From Pelagimonas sp017744045 (GTDB lineage: Bacteria > Pseudomonadota > Alphaproteobacteria > Rhodobacterales > Rhodobacteraceae): a stretch of 64,000 nucleotides of DNA. The position numbers were made by a program, and so were the translations under genes. A model generated the notes under the pieces. The model had not been told where the DNA came from, did no database searches, and worked only from the letters and a program-made list of their open reading frames with translations. Below are positions 42,749 through 51,357 of the stretch, in pieces (position 1 is the stretch's first letter; each line of letters begins with the position of its first letter). The DNA lies in assembly GCF_017744045.1 (NCBI RefSeq), contig NZ_JAGHRD010000010.1. The stretch is one strand, 5' to 3'.

Positions 42749-44719
42749 GTGGCTGGATTGGCTGAGGGCACAGATGGGCTGTGCTCGGTACCTGCATTAT
42801 TGCAGCGCAACGTCGAAAAGTTCGGCGACCGACCCGCTTATCGGGAAAAGGAATTCGGGATCTGGCAAAGCTGGACCTGGAAAGAAACCTCGGACGAGAT
42901 TGAAGCGCTGGCGCTTGGTCTGCTGAACCTTGGGGTGAATTCAGGGGATCATGTGGCGATTATCGGCCGCAACCGTCCGTATCTGTATTGGTCGATGTTG
43001 GCGTCCCAAATGGTGGGCGCGGTGCCTGTGCCGCTCTATCAGGATGCGGTCGCCGAAGAGATGGAATATGTGCTGTCCCATTGCGGCGCGCGGTTTGTCA
43101 TCGCGGCGGATCAGGAGCAGGTCGACAAGGTTATCGATATCCAAGAGCACCTGCATCAATTCGAACATATGCTCTATGTCGATCCACGCGGGATGCGCAA
43201 ATACGACCACCGCAGGTTGCACCAGTTCAGCCATGTGCAGGATCAGGGCCGGGCGGCCTATGATGAATATATCGAAGAGTTAAAATCACGCCGCGCCGCG
43301 CTGACTTATGACAGCACATGCGTGATGCTCTACACCTCGGGGACCACCGGGAAGCCCAAGGGCGTGGTTCTGTCGAACCGCAATATTGTCGAGACGGCCA
43401 AGGCAAGTTCGGAATTTGACAGTCTGAGTGAGAAAGAAGAGATCCTGGCCTATCTGCCGATGGCCTGGGTTGGGGATTTCATCTTTTCACTGGGGCAGGC
43501 TTATTGGTCGGGCTTCTGCGTGAATTGCCCGGAAAGCGCCGAGACGATGATGACGGATCTGCGCGAGATCGCCCCGAGCTATTATTTCGCGCCGCCAGCG
43601 GTGTTCGAGGGGCAGCTGACGCAGATCATGATCCGGATGGAGGATGCGGGCAGCTTTAAGCGAAAGATGTTCCACTATTTCATGGACCATGCCCGCAAGG
43701 TTGGCCCTGACTTGTTGGAGGGCAAGCCGGTCGGGTTGTTCGACCGGTTGAAATATGCGCTGGGCGAATTCACCACCTATGGTCCGCTGAAGAACGCGCT
43801 CGGCTTTTCCAAGGTACGGATCGGATATACGGCGGGCGAGGCGATTGGACCGGAACTGTTTGATTTCTATCGCTCTTTGGGGATCAACCTGAAGCAGCTT
43901 TATGGCCAGACCGAGGCGACGGTGTTTATCACCCAGCAGCCTGATGGCGAGGTGCGCTCGGACACGGTTGGGGTGCCAAGCCCTGGGGTCGAGGTGAAGA
44001 TCGCAGAGAGCGGAGAGGTTTATTACCGGTCCCCCGGTGTGTTTGTAGAATACTACAACAATGCCGAAAGCACCGCCGGTACCAAGGATGCCGAGGGCTG
44101 GGTGGCGACCGGGGATGCTGGGTTCTTTGAGAAGGATACGGGGCATCTGCGCATCATCGACCGGATCAAGGATGTCGGCAAAATGTCCGATGGGGCAATG
44201 TTTGCGCCGAAATATGTTGAGAACAAGCTGAAGTTCTATCCGGATATTCTTGAGGTAGTCGTGTTTGGCGCCGGCAAGGATCGGTGCACGGCCTTTGTGA
44301 ATATTGACCTGACAGCCGTGGGCAACTGGGCCGAGCGTAACAACATCGCCTATGCCTCTTATCAGGAACTGGCTGGGCATCCTCAGGTGCTGGATACGAT
44401 CCAGAGCCATATCGAGGAGACCAATATCTCGATCGCGCAGGATGATATGTTGGCGGGTTGTCAGATCCACCGGTTCCTGGTGCTTCACAAAGAACTGGAT
44501 GCGGATGACGGCGAGTTGACCCGGACCAAGAAGGTGCGGCGCAAGATCATTGGTGAGAAATTCGGTGATCTGGTTGAGGCGCTCTATGGCGGCAAGGATG
44601 AGGTCTATACCGAGACTGAGGTCACCTATGAGGATGGCCGCAAAGGCAAGATCACCGCGACCTTGCAGATCCGCGACACCAAAGTGCAACCGATTGCCAC
44701 AAAGATGGCTGCGGAATGA
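42749..44719 (+). CDS. Long-chain-type acyl-CoA synthetase
   Basis: AMP-forming CoA ligase, 656 residues. AMP-binding motif LYTSGTTGKPKGV, LYGQTEAT, WVATGDAG and the C-terminal catalytic-lysine region RTKKVRRK. GTG start at 42749 with AGGGAGG upstream. It is the first gene of the importer operon and would trap the imported acid as CoA thioester; substrate unknown. Divergent from the sensor kinase. Confidence 0.9.
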   Translation: MAGLAEGTDGLCSVPALLQRNVEKFGDRPAYREKEFGIWQSWTWKETSDEIEALALGLLNLGVNSGDHVAIIGRNRPYLYWSMLASQMVGAVPVPLYQDAVAEEMEYVLSHCGARFVIAADQEQVDKVIDIQEHLHQFEHMLYVDPRGMRKYDHRRLHQFSHVQDQGRAAYDEYIEELKSRRAALTYDSTCVMLYTSGTTGKPKGVVLSNRNIVETAKASSEFDSLSEKEEILAYLPMAWVGDFIFSLGQAYWSGFCVNCPESAETMMTDLREIAPSYYFAPPAVFEGQLTQIMIRMEDAGSFKRKMFHYFMDHARKVGPDLLEGKPVGLFDRLKYALGEFTTYGPLKNALGFSKVRIGYTAGEAIGPELFDFYRSLGINLKQLYGQTEATVFITQQPDGEVRSDTVGVPSPGVEVKIAESGEVYYRSPGVFVEYYNNAESTAGTKDAEGWVATGDAGFFEKDTGHLRIIDRIKDVGKMSDGAMFAPKYVENKLKFYPDILEVVVFGAGKDRCTAFVNIDLTAVGNWAERNNIAYASYQELAGHPQVLDTIQSHIEETNISIAQDDMLAGCQIHRFLVLHKELDADDGELTRTKKVRRKIIGEKFGDLVEALYGGKDEVYTETEVTYEDGRKGKITATLQIRDTKVQPIATKMAAE

Positions 44720-44721
44720 GG

Positions 44722-44769
44722 GGTGACGCGCGTGCAAGGCACGACGCCCCACCCACCATCCCGCAAGGC
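44722..44769 (+). repeat. Intergenic repeat family B, copy 2
   Basis: Shares the same 48-base pattern as 35240-35287. The inner hairpin CGTGC-AAG-GCACG and the outer GGGG...CCCC can pair. Lies in the 93-base gap between the acyl-CoA synthetase and livG. Confidence 0.75.
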
Positions 44770-44812
44770 ATCCCACTGATGGGGTGCGAGAATTCAGAGA
44801 GAAGAAGGTCGC

Positions 44813-45625
44813 ATGACAGAGACTGAAGGATACGTCACCGCAGACGGTCGTCAGATTGGCGGCGTGCTGATGGAGCTGAAGGATATCACGTTGAAATTCG
44901 GCGGGGTGACGGCGATCAGCGATATTTCGTTCGACATCCATGAGGGCGAGATCCGCGCCATAATTGGGCCGAACGGGGCGGGCAAAAGCTCGATGCTCAA
45001 CATCATCTCGGGGTTCTATACGCCGACAATTGGGGAGCTTTGGTACAAAGGCAAAAAGCGCCCGCAGATGCGTCCCTATGAAGTTGCACGCATGGGCGTG
45101 GCGCGGACGTTCCAGAACATCGCCTTGTTTGAGGGGATGACGGTGCTGGATAACGTCATGACCGGCCGTCTGACCCATATGAAAGCCGGGATTGGGGCCC
45201 AGGCTTTGTGGTGGGGCAAGGCGCGGGATGAAGAGGTTGCGAACCGTGAAAAGGTTGAGGAGGTCATTGATTTCCTTGAGATCCAGAACATCCGCAAGAC
45301 CCCGGTGGGTCGCCTGCCCTATGGGTTGAAGAAGCGGGTGGAACTGGCGCGGGCCTTGGCGGCAGAGCCGAGCATTTTGCTGCTGGATGAACCCATGGCC
45401 GGGATGAACGTTGAGGAGAAAGAGGACATGAGCCGTTTTATCCTGGATGTGAATGACGAATTTGGCACCACGATCTGCCTGATCGAACACGATATGGGCG
45501 TGGTGATGGATCTGAGCGACCGAGTGGTCGTGATGGATTACGGCAAGAAGATCGGTGACGGCCCGCCTGATGAGGTGCGCAACAATCAAGACGTGATCGA
45601 CGCCTATCTTGGCGTTCCGCATTAA
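44813..45625 (+). CDS. livG: ABC transporter ATPase (LivG-type)
   Basis: First ATP-binding subunit of the Liv-type importer. 270 residues; Walker A GPNGAGKSS (52-60), signature LPYGLKKRVELARAL, which is the LivG-type variant, Walker B LLLDEPMAG, switch histidine in CLIEHDM. It has an N-terminal extension of about 20 residues (MTETEGYVTADGRQIGGVL). Followed directly by the permease genes. Confidence 0.93.
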   Translation: MTETEGYVTADGRQIGGVLMELKDITLKFGGVTAISDISFDIHEGEIRAIIGPNGAGKSSMLNIISGFYTPTIGELWYKGKKRPQMRPYEVARMGVARTFQNIALFEGMTVLDNVMTGRLTHMKAGIGAQALWWGKARDEEVANREKVEEVIDFLEIQNIRKTPVGRLPYGLKKRVELARALAAEPSILLLDEPMAGMNVEEKEDMSRFILDVNDEFGTTICLIEHDMGVVMDLSDRVVVMDYGKKIGDGPPDEVRNNQDVIDAYLGVPH

Positions 45626-45637
45626 CTGGGGGCAAAC

Positions 45638-46591
45638 ATGCTGAAAGACATCTTCATAACGCCGTTTGCCGACATGTTTTCGGCACCGGATTTCCTGCTG
45701 CAGGTGCTGTGGGAAGGGCTGGTTTCGGGTATCCTTTATGCGCTGATCGCGCTGGGCTTTGTTCTGATCTTCCGCTCAAGCCGGATTTTCAACTTTGCTC
45801 AAGGCATCATGGTTGTGTTTGCCGCGCTGACGCTGGTGGGGCTACATGCGATGGGCATCCCCGCTTGGATCTCGGTCGTGCTGACGCTGGGCGTGATGTT
45901 CGTGCTGGCGGTCAGCATTGAACGCATCGTGCTGCGCCCGCTGGTCGGGCAGCCTGACATTATCCTGTTCATGGCCACCATCGGCATCACCCTGTTCTTG
46001 ATTGGCGGCGGTGAGATCATCTTTGGCGGTGAAAACAAGGTCATGATCTCAGAAGAGCTGGGCATTCCAACCGGCGACACGGTGTTGGAGCCTTGGGGCG
46101 GTCTGTTGATCCTGCAACACCTTGATATCACGGTTGTTGTTGTGGCGACGGCGCTGGTGGCGGCTTTGTTGGCCTTCCTGAATTATACCCAGATGGGCCG
46201 GGCGATCCGGGCGCTGGGGGATGACCATCAGGCGGCTTTGTCCGTCGGGATCAGCCTGCAAACCGTTTGGGTTCTGGTCTGGTTCATCGCTGGCATCATC
46301 GCGCTGGTCACAGGGATTGCCTGGGGCGCGCGCGCCGGGGTGAGCTTTGCCCTTGAGGTTATCGCCTACAAAGCCCTGCCGGTTCTGATGCTGGGCGGTC
46401 TCGAAAGCATCACGGGCGCAATCATCGGCGGTCTGATGATCGGTATTCTGGAAAAGCTGTTCGAAATCTACTGGGGCCAGCCTTTGCTGGGCGGCAACAC
46501 GGAAACCTGGTTCGCCTTTGTGTTGGCGCTGGTCGTATTGCTCTTCCGCCCGCAAGGTCTGTTTGGGGAGAAGATCATCGAACGGGTCTAG
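45638..46591 (+). CDS. livH: ABC transporter permease (LivH-type)
   Basis: 317 residues, about eight membrane helices. Typical start of the membrane core (SGILYALIALGFVLIFRSSRIFNFAQG) and LIVMLGGLESITGA-type region (VLMLGGLESITGAIIGGLMIGILEKL). One of the two permeases of the Liv-type importer; the substrate (branched-chain amino acid in the prototype) may differ here. Confidence 0.93.
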   Translation: MLKDIFITPFADMFSAPDFLLQVLWEGLVSGILYALIALGFVLIFRSSRIFNFAQGIMVVFAALTLVGLHAMGIPAWISVVLTLGVMFVLAVSIERIVLRPLVGQPDIILFMATIGITLFLIGGGEIIFGGENKVMISEELGIPTGDTVLEPWGGLLILQHLDITVVVVATALVAALLAFLNYTQMGRAIRALGDDHQAALSVGISLQTVWVLVWFIAGIIALVTGIAWGARAGVSFALEVIAYKALPVLMLGGLESITGAIIGGLMIGILEKLFEIYWGQPLLGGNTETWFAFVLALVVLLFRPQGLFGEKIIERV

Positions 46592-46612
46592 GGCAGCGCG
46601 GGGCGCGCAACC

Positions 46613-46864
46613 TTAGAAATTCGAGAAAACATTCATGACAAAGAACGCAACCAGCAAAACGGCACAGACGGCCAAGGACGTCATAAAGGAAATGCCGAAA
46701 TAGAAGGAAACGATGGTAACCGCGATCAAACCCAAGATGATGGAGACCAGCACGGTGGTCAGCGTGTCAGACATGACATCCCGGCCAAAGCGCATGAGGG
46801 CTTCGCCAAAGGTTTTGGGTCGCGGTTCGTTTCTGTCGCTGCGTTCGAAAAGGTCAAAGATCAT
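46613..46864 (-). CDS. Small membrane protein, antisense within operon
   Basis: 83 residues; charged N-terminus (MIFDLFERSDRNEPRPKTFGEALMRFGRDVM) and two hydrophobic helices (TVLVSIILGLIAVTIVSFYFGI and FMTSLAVCAVLLVAFFVMNVFSNF). It lies on the opposite strand in the gap between livH and livM; the sequence looks protein-like rather than a random frame. AGG precedes its ATG. Function unknown. Confidence 0.6.
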   Translation of the reverse strand: MIFDLFERSDRNEPRPKTFGEALMRFGRDVMSDTLTTVLVSIILGLIAVTIVSFYFGISFMTSLAVCAVLLVAFFVMNVFSNF

Positions 46865-46968
46865 AGAAAGCACCTGTGATTGATCGTCATGAGCGCAACC
46901 TGCCCGGGAAATCGGGCAAGACTATGGACAAACCGCGGAATGGCGCGGGCACCTTGGGAGGGGTGTGA

Positions 46969-47208
46969 ATGGCAAAACTGATTGCAATTCTGAATGTCAT
47001 CGCCTGGGGCGGGTTCTGGGCCTTTGGCTTTCTCGCGGTTAGCGCGGGAACCGAGGTCACCAACCAAACCACCATTGCTGTGATCCTGGCCGTTATTGGC
47101 GCGGCTTGCGGGTTGTGGTGCTGGCTCTGGCTGGTGCGCCATTCTGAACAGATTGGATATGCCAAACCCGCCAACCGTGTTTTCAAGACCGATGAGGAGA
47201 TGGTCTGA
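46969..47208 (+). CDS. Small two-helix membrane protein
   Basis: 79 residues: helix 1 (IAILNVIAWGGFWAFGFLAV), helix 2 (TIAVILAVIGAACGLWCWLWLV), charged tail. A strong ribosome site (GGGAGGGG) precedes it, and its stop overlaps the livM start by one base (TGATG), so it is translated with the permease. Probably an accessory subunit of the importer. Confidence 0.75.
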   Translation: MAKLIAILNVIAWGGFWAFGFLAVSAGTEVTNQTTIAVILAVIGAACGLWCWLWLVRHSEQIGYAKPANRVFKTDEEMV

Positions 47209-48284
47209 TGCTTTATCGTACCGCAGGTCAGTTCAAGACCAGCTACAAATCCGATCAGGCGCTGTTCCCGATCAAACAAGACGCGTTTCTGCTGGGGGTG
47301 ATCCTGCTTTTTGCGGTGGTGATCTTTCCGCTGACCGCTTCTGAATTCGCCTTTCAGACCATTCTGATCCCGATCCTGATCTATTCGCTGGCGGCATTGG
47401 GCCTGAATATTCTGACCGGATTTGCCGGGCAGCTGAGCCTAGGTACGGCGGCGTTCATGGGTGTGGGCGCTTATGCCTGTTACAAGATGGTCACCTTGAT
47501 GCCGTGGATGAACCCGATTGTGGCGATCCTGCTTTCGGGCGTCTTTAGCGCCGGGGTGGGCGTGGCTTTTGGTATTCCGTCCTTGCGGATCAAAGGGTTT
47601 TACCTCGCGATTGCCACGCTTGCCGCACAGTTCTTTCTGGTTTGGCTGTTTGAGAAATGGGCCTGGCTGTATAACTACAACGCCTCTGGCGCGATTCAGG
47701 TACCGAACCTCGATATGTTCGGTGTCTATATCGCCGGTCCGCAGGCGAGCTCGGTCGTGCAGTATTTCGTTGTGCTGTTCATCGTCGCCTTGCTGACCAT
47801 GGTCTGCATCAACCTGACCCGTGGCAATCTGGGCCGGACCTGGAAAGCGACGCGCGATATGGACATTGCCGCCGAACTCATCGGGATCAACCTGATGAAA
47901 TCCAAGCTGACCGCCTTTGCCGTTTCATCCTATATTGTTGGCGTTGCCGGGGCGCTGTTCGTCTTTATGTGGCGCGGTGCGGCTGAGCCGAACCTCTTTG
48001 ACATCCCGCTCAGCTTCCGCGTGCTGTTCATCGCCATCATCGGGGGCCTTGGCTCGATCATGGGCAATTTCCTTGGCGCGATCCTGATTGTCGGTCTGCC
48101 GGTGATCCTGAACCTTGTGCCTGGCGCGCTGGGTATTCCGATCAGCTCGGCCACCGTCGAACATCTCAACATCATGATTGTCGGCAGCCTGATCATTTTC
48201 TTCCTGATCGTAGAGCCGCACGGGTTGGCACAACTTTGGCGCCTGATCCGCGAAAAACTCATTATCTGGCCCTTCCCGCACTAA
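47208..48284 (+). CDS. livM: ABC transporter permease (LivM-type)
   Basis: 358 residues with about nine membrane helices. Contains the family blocks SLAALGLNILTGFAGQLSLGTAAFMGVGAYACY, GFYLAIATLAAQF and GGLGSIMGNFLGAI. Second permease of the importer; translation is coupled to the small membrane protein before it. The N-terminal cytoplasmic part (MLYRTAGQFKTSYKSDQALFP) is typical for this subfamily. Confidence 0.93.
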   Translation: MLYRTAGQFKTSYKSDQALFPIKQDAFLLGVILLFAVVIFPLTASEFAFQTILIPILIYSLAALGLNILTGFAGQLSLGTAAFMGVGAYACYKMVTLMPWMNPIVAILLSGVFSAGVGVAFGIPSLRIKGFYLAIATLAAQFFLVWLFEKWAWLYNYNASGAIQVPNLDMFGVYIAGPQASSVVQYFVVLFIVALLTMVCINLTRGNLGRTWKATRDMDIAAELIGINLMKSKLTAFAVSSYIVGVAGALFVFMWRGAAEPNLFDIPLSFRVLFIAIIGGLGSIMGNFLGAILIVGLPVILNLVPGALGIPISSATVEHLNIMIVGSLIIFFLIVEPHGLAQLWRLIREKLIIWPFPH

Positions 48285-48351
48285 GCGGGGGCGGCTCAAC
48301 AAAACCAAGACTTGCAACAACACGACATCAAAATCCATGGGAGGAGAAAAG

Positions 48352-49644
48352 ATGAAGAACTTTGCAAAACTGGCAGCGGCCGCCGTTGTGGCATCCGTGG
48401 TCGCCGGCGCGGCGGTGGCCGATGGCCTGTATACGCCGAACCTCAGCTATCGCACCGGTCCGTTTGCGGCCACCGGCATTCCGCTGATGAATGGCCAGAA
48501 AGACTATATGGCCATGCTGAACGCCCGTGACGGCGGCGTTGGCGGCGTCAAGATCGACTTTGAAGAATGCGAAACCGGTTATTCGACCGAAAAAGGCGTT
48601 GAGTGCTACGAAAAGACCAAAGGCAAGGCCATCGTGACCCAGCCCTGGTCGACCGGCATCACCCTGCAGGTTCTGCCAAAAACCAACGTGGACATGATCC
48701 CGATCCTGGCTCCGGGCTATGGTTTCTCGCCTATGATGGATGGCAAAACCTTCCAATGGGCGTTCAACATGCCATCCGGTTACTGGGATGGTGCGGATAT
48801 GATCCTGCAATTCCTGGCCTCTGAGGGTGACCTGAAGGGCAAAAAGGTCGCCTTCCTGCACCTTGACCACCCTTATGGCAAAGAGCCGCTGCCGCTGCTG
48901 GAAGCCAAGGCTGAGACCATGGGTTATGAGCTGCTGCCGATCCCGGTTGGCCTGAAAGAGATGCAGAACCAGTCGGCCCAGTGGCTGCAAATCCGCCGCG
49001 AGCGTCCGGATTATGTGGTCATGTGGGGCTGGGGCGCGATGAACGCCGGTGCCATCACCGAAGCGGTGAAGACCAAGTTCGACATGTCCAAGATGATCGG
49101 TGTTTGGTGGTCCGGCCATGATGCGGATCTGGCCATCGTTGGCGACAAGGGCAAAGGTTACAAGTCGATTAGCTGGTCCTTCCCGGATGCTGCATCGGGT
49201 GTCATGGCCGACGTAAAAAAATACGTTGTAGATGCCGGTGCCTCTGAATCCAACGAAACCGAAATGCAGGGCGTGTTCTATGGCCGTGGTCTGGTCATGT
49301 CGATGATCCTGGCCGAAGGCATCAAGGTTGCTCAGGAAAAGTATGAGACCGCCGAGATCAACGCCGAACAGCTGCGTTGGGGCCTGGAAAACATCAACAT
49401 CACCGAGGAACGTCTGGCCGAGCTGGGCATGTCCGGCATGGTTGCTCCGTTCTCCACATCCTGCTCGAACCACACCGGGAACTCCGGCGGTTGGATGCTG
49501 GAATGGGATGGTGCCAAGTTTGTCAAAGTGTCTGACCACCTGGTTCCTGACACCTCGGCCTATGCGGATATCGTCAAAGCCAAGGCGGCAGAATATGCCG
49601 AAGCCAACGCACCTTGGGCTGTGAACGAGGCCTGCGAGGGTTAA
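48352..49644 (+). CDS. ABC transporter substrate-binding protein
   Basis: 430 residues. Signal peptide MKNFAKLAAAAVVASVVAGAAVA; mature receptor of the periplasmic-binding-protein type 1 (LivJ-like), with GIPLMNGQKDYMAMLNARDGGVGG and the pair of lobes linked by hinge segments. Conserved cysteines near the C-terminus (SCSNHTG, NEACEG) are typical of this enlarged subfamily, seen beside CoA-ligase genes. ATG 48352 follows GGGAGGAG. Ligand unknown; an organic acid is favoured by the flanking ligases. Confidence 0.9.
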   Translation: MKNFAKLAAAAVVASVVAGAAVADGLYTPNLSYRTGPFAATGIPLMNGQKDYMAMLNARDGGVGGVKIDFEECETGYSTEKGVECYEKTKGKAIVTQPWSTGITLQVLPKTNVDMIPILAPGYGFSPMMDGKTFQWAFNMPSGYWDGADMILQFLASEGDLKGKKVAFLHLDHPYGKEPLPLLEAKAETMGYELLPIPVGLKEMQNQSAQWLQIRRERPDYVVMWGWGAMNAGAITEAVKTKFDMSKMIGVWWSGHDADLAIVGDKGKGYKSISWSFPDAASGVMADVKKYVVDAGASESNETEMQGVFYGRGLVMSMILAEGIKVAQEKYETAEINAEQLRWGLENINITEERLAELGMSGMVAPFSTSCSNHTGNSGGWMLEWDGAKFVKVSDHLVPDTSAYADIVKAKAAEYAEANAPWAVNEACEG

Positions 49645-49659
49645 ACCTTGCAACTCTTT

Positions 49660-49683
49660 CTGCTGGCGGGGGACCGCCAGCAG
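49660..49683 (+). terminator. Hairpin after the binding-protein gene
   Basis: 10-bp stem CTGCTGGCGG / CCGCCAGCAG with a 4-base loop, 15 bases after the stop codon and without a T tract. Typical of mRNA-stabilising or partial-attenuation hairpins that raise binding-protein expression over the ATPase genes. Confidence 0.6.
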
Positions 49684-49710
49684 ATGCCCTTGAACGAGAG
49701 CTGAAATCTG

Positions 49711-50475
49711 ATGAAAATCTTTGTTTTTCTCCTTGCTGCTGCGCTCCAGTTGATCACTCCCGAAGTCGCTTTCGCAAAAAGCAGCCTCGCGGAAGGGGTC
49801 GGCCGTATGGAGCTGCAATCGGCGAAGAAAAAGCACAGCTACGCCCGGGTGAAGTTTTCTGATGGGCAGATGGTGGAACGCTTTACCGTGAAAGCAGGCG
49901 ATTGCCCGCGAAGAAATGGCGATTGCAAAACAGATCGGGAACGGTCTGAGTTTTCCGCCAAACGCACAGGAATTCGCCCCGGTGATGAAATGTGGTACGC
50001 ATGGTCCTTTTTCCTTCCGAAAGAGTTCCCAAAACTACGCAAACGCGACACCACCTACACCTTCGGGCAAATCCATCAGCGAGATAAGAGCGGGCCGGAA
50101 CTTTTGTTTCACCTGTTCCCGGATGGGTTCTTTGTGAACCTCTCCAACCCTTACAAGCTTGACGGCGATCCAATGAACCCAATCGGATCTTTCAAGGAAA
50201 TCCGTCTTGCCAGCCAAAAGCAACTGACCAACCGTTGGACGAGGATCAAGGTCAACGCCAAATGGTCACGTGGGGAAGACGGATTTATCCATGTCTGGAT
50301 GAATGGAAAACGCGTGTGGTCCTATCAAGGGGCAACCACCAATTCCAACGGGGAATTGTATTTTAAGTACGGGCTTTACCGAGCCTTTGTCAGCCGCTGC
50401 GGCGGGCCTTGCCCGGACGCAACCATCTACTATCGAAATGTTCGCCAAGGGCGATCTGAGGCGGAGGTCAACTGA
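49711..50475 (+). CDS. Polysaccharide lyase-like protein (heparin lyase I family)
   Basis: 254 residues. Signal peptide (MKIFVFLLAAALQLITPEVAFA), then a beta-jelly-roll of the heparin lyase type: ERSEFSAKRTGIRPGDEMWYAWSFFLP, YTFGQIHQRDKSGPELLFHLF, WTRIKVNAKWSRGEDGFIHVWMNGKRVWSYQG, YFKYGLYR. Secreted; substrate not inferable. The gene lies between the binding protein and livF, sharing their direction, and is visibly less GC-rich than its neighbours, suggesting late insertion into the operon. Confidence 0.68.
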   Translation: MKIFVFLLAAALQLITPEVAFAKSSLAEGVGRMELQSAKKKHSYARVKFSDGQMVERFTVKAGDCPRRNGDCKTDRERSEFSAKRTGIRPGDEMWYAWSFFLPKEFPKLRKRDTTYTFGQIHQRDKSGPELLFHLFPDGFFVNLSNPYKLDGDPMNPIGSFKEIRLASQKQLTNRWTRIKVNAKWSRGEDGFIHVWMNGKRVWSYQGATTNSNGELYFKYGLYRAFVSRCGGPCPDATIYYRNVRQGRSEAEVN

Positions 50476-50477
50476 TC

Positions 50478-51302
50478 ATGCTGGATGCAGCACCAACCAA
50501 AGAGACTCTTCTTGAGGTCAATAATATCGAGGTGATCTACAATCACGTGATCCTTGTTCTGAAAGGCGTCAGCCTGAATGTAAAAAAAGGCGGGATCACG
50601 GCTTTGCTCGGCGGGAATGGCGCGGGCAAGACCACGACGCTCAAGGCGATTTCCAACCTGCTGCATTCCGAACGGGGCGAGGTGACCAAAGGCTCGATCG
50701 TCTATCAGGGCGAAAGCGTTCAGGATCTGGATCCGGCGCAGTTGGTCAAGCGTGGCGTGATCCAGGTCATGGAGGGGCGTCACTGTTTTGAGCACTTGAC
50801 CGTGGAGGAAAACCTGCTGACCGGTGCCTATACGCGCAAAGATGGCAAAGGTGCGATCGAGAGCGATCTGGAGATGGTCTACAACTATTTCCCACGTCTT
50901 AAGGAGCGCCGCCGCTCGCAAGCCGGTTACACGTCAGGCGGTGAACAGCAGATGGTTGCGATCGGTCGCGCGCTGATGTCGCGCCCGGAAACCGTGTTGT
51001 TGGATGAGCCATCCATGGGTCTGGCCCCACAATTGGTTGAGCAGATCTTTGAGATCGTGAAATCGGTCAACGAGAATGAAGGCGTGTCTTTCCTCTTGGC
51101 GGAACAGAACACCAATGTGGCGCTGAAATACGCCCATTACGGCTATATTCTGGAAAATGGTCGCGTGGTGATGGACGGGCTTGCCGCTGAGTTGCGCGAG
51201 AACCCGGATGTCAAAGAATTCTACCTCGGCGTCTCGGATGATGGGCGTAAGAGTTTCCGCGATGTGCGGTCTTATCGCCGTCGCAAACGGTGGCTGGCCT
51301 AA
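50478..51302 (+). CDS. livF: ABC transporter ATPase (LivF-type)
   Basis: Second ATP-binding subunit of the Liv-type importer, 274 residues. Walker A GGNGAGKTT (45-53), signature TSGGEQQMVAIGRALM, Walker B VLLDEPSMGL, then LAEQNTNVAL, as in LivF. Two bases after the lyase-like gene. It carries a C-terminal tail (KSFRDVRSYRRRKRWLA) beyond the usual LivF end. Confidence 0.93.
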   Translation: MLDAAPTKETLLEVNNIEVIYNHVILVLKGVSLNVKKGGITALLGGNGAGKTTTLKAISNLLHSERGEVTKGSIVYQGESVQDLDPAQLVKRGVIQVMEGRHCFEHLTVEENLLTGAYTRKDGKGAIESDLEMVYNYFPRLKERRRSQAGYTSGGEQQMVAIGRALMSRPETVLLDEPSMGLAPQLVEQIFEIVKSVNENEGVSFLLAEQNTNVALKYAHYGYILENGRVVMDGLAAELRENPDVKEFYLGVSDDGRKSFRDVRSYRRRKRWLA

Positions 51303-51357
51303 CGTCCAAACTCCACCGTAACCCTGCAATTTAACGATGACGTGCCACGTCAGGAGG

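Noticed and set aside
43487..45622. A 711-codon open frame antisense to the acyl-CoA synthetase and livG genes
   Set aside because: It is the complementary frame of two clear genes in high-GC DNA. It lacks a recognised domain and a ribosome site, and the sense-strand genes explain the sequence.
48328..49836. A 502-codon frame antisense to the substrate-binding protein gene
   Set aside because: Composition follows the opposite strand; no start site and no domain.
44813..51302. Confident assignment of the importer to branched-chain amino acids
   Set aside because: The Liv-type family transports diverse ligands, and the two flanking CoA ligases point elsewhere; only the subunit type is supported.
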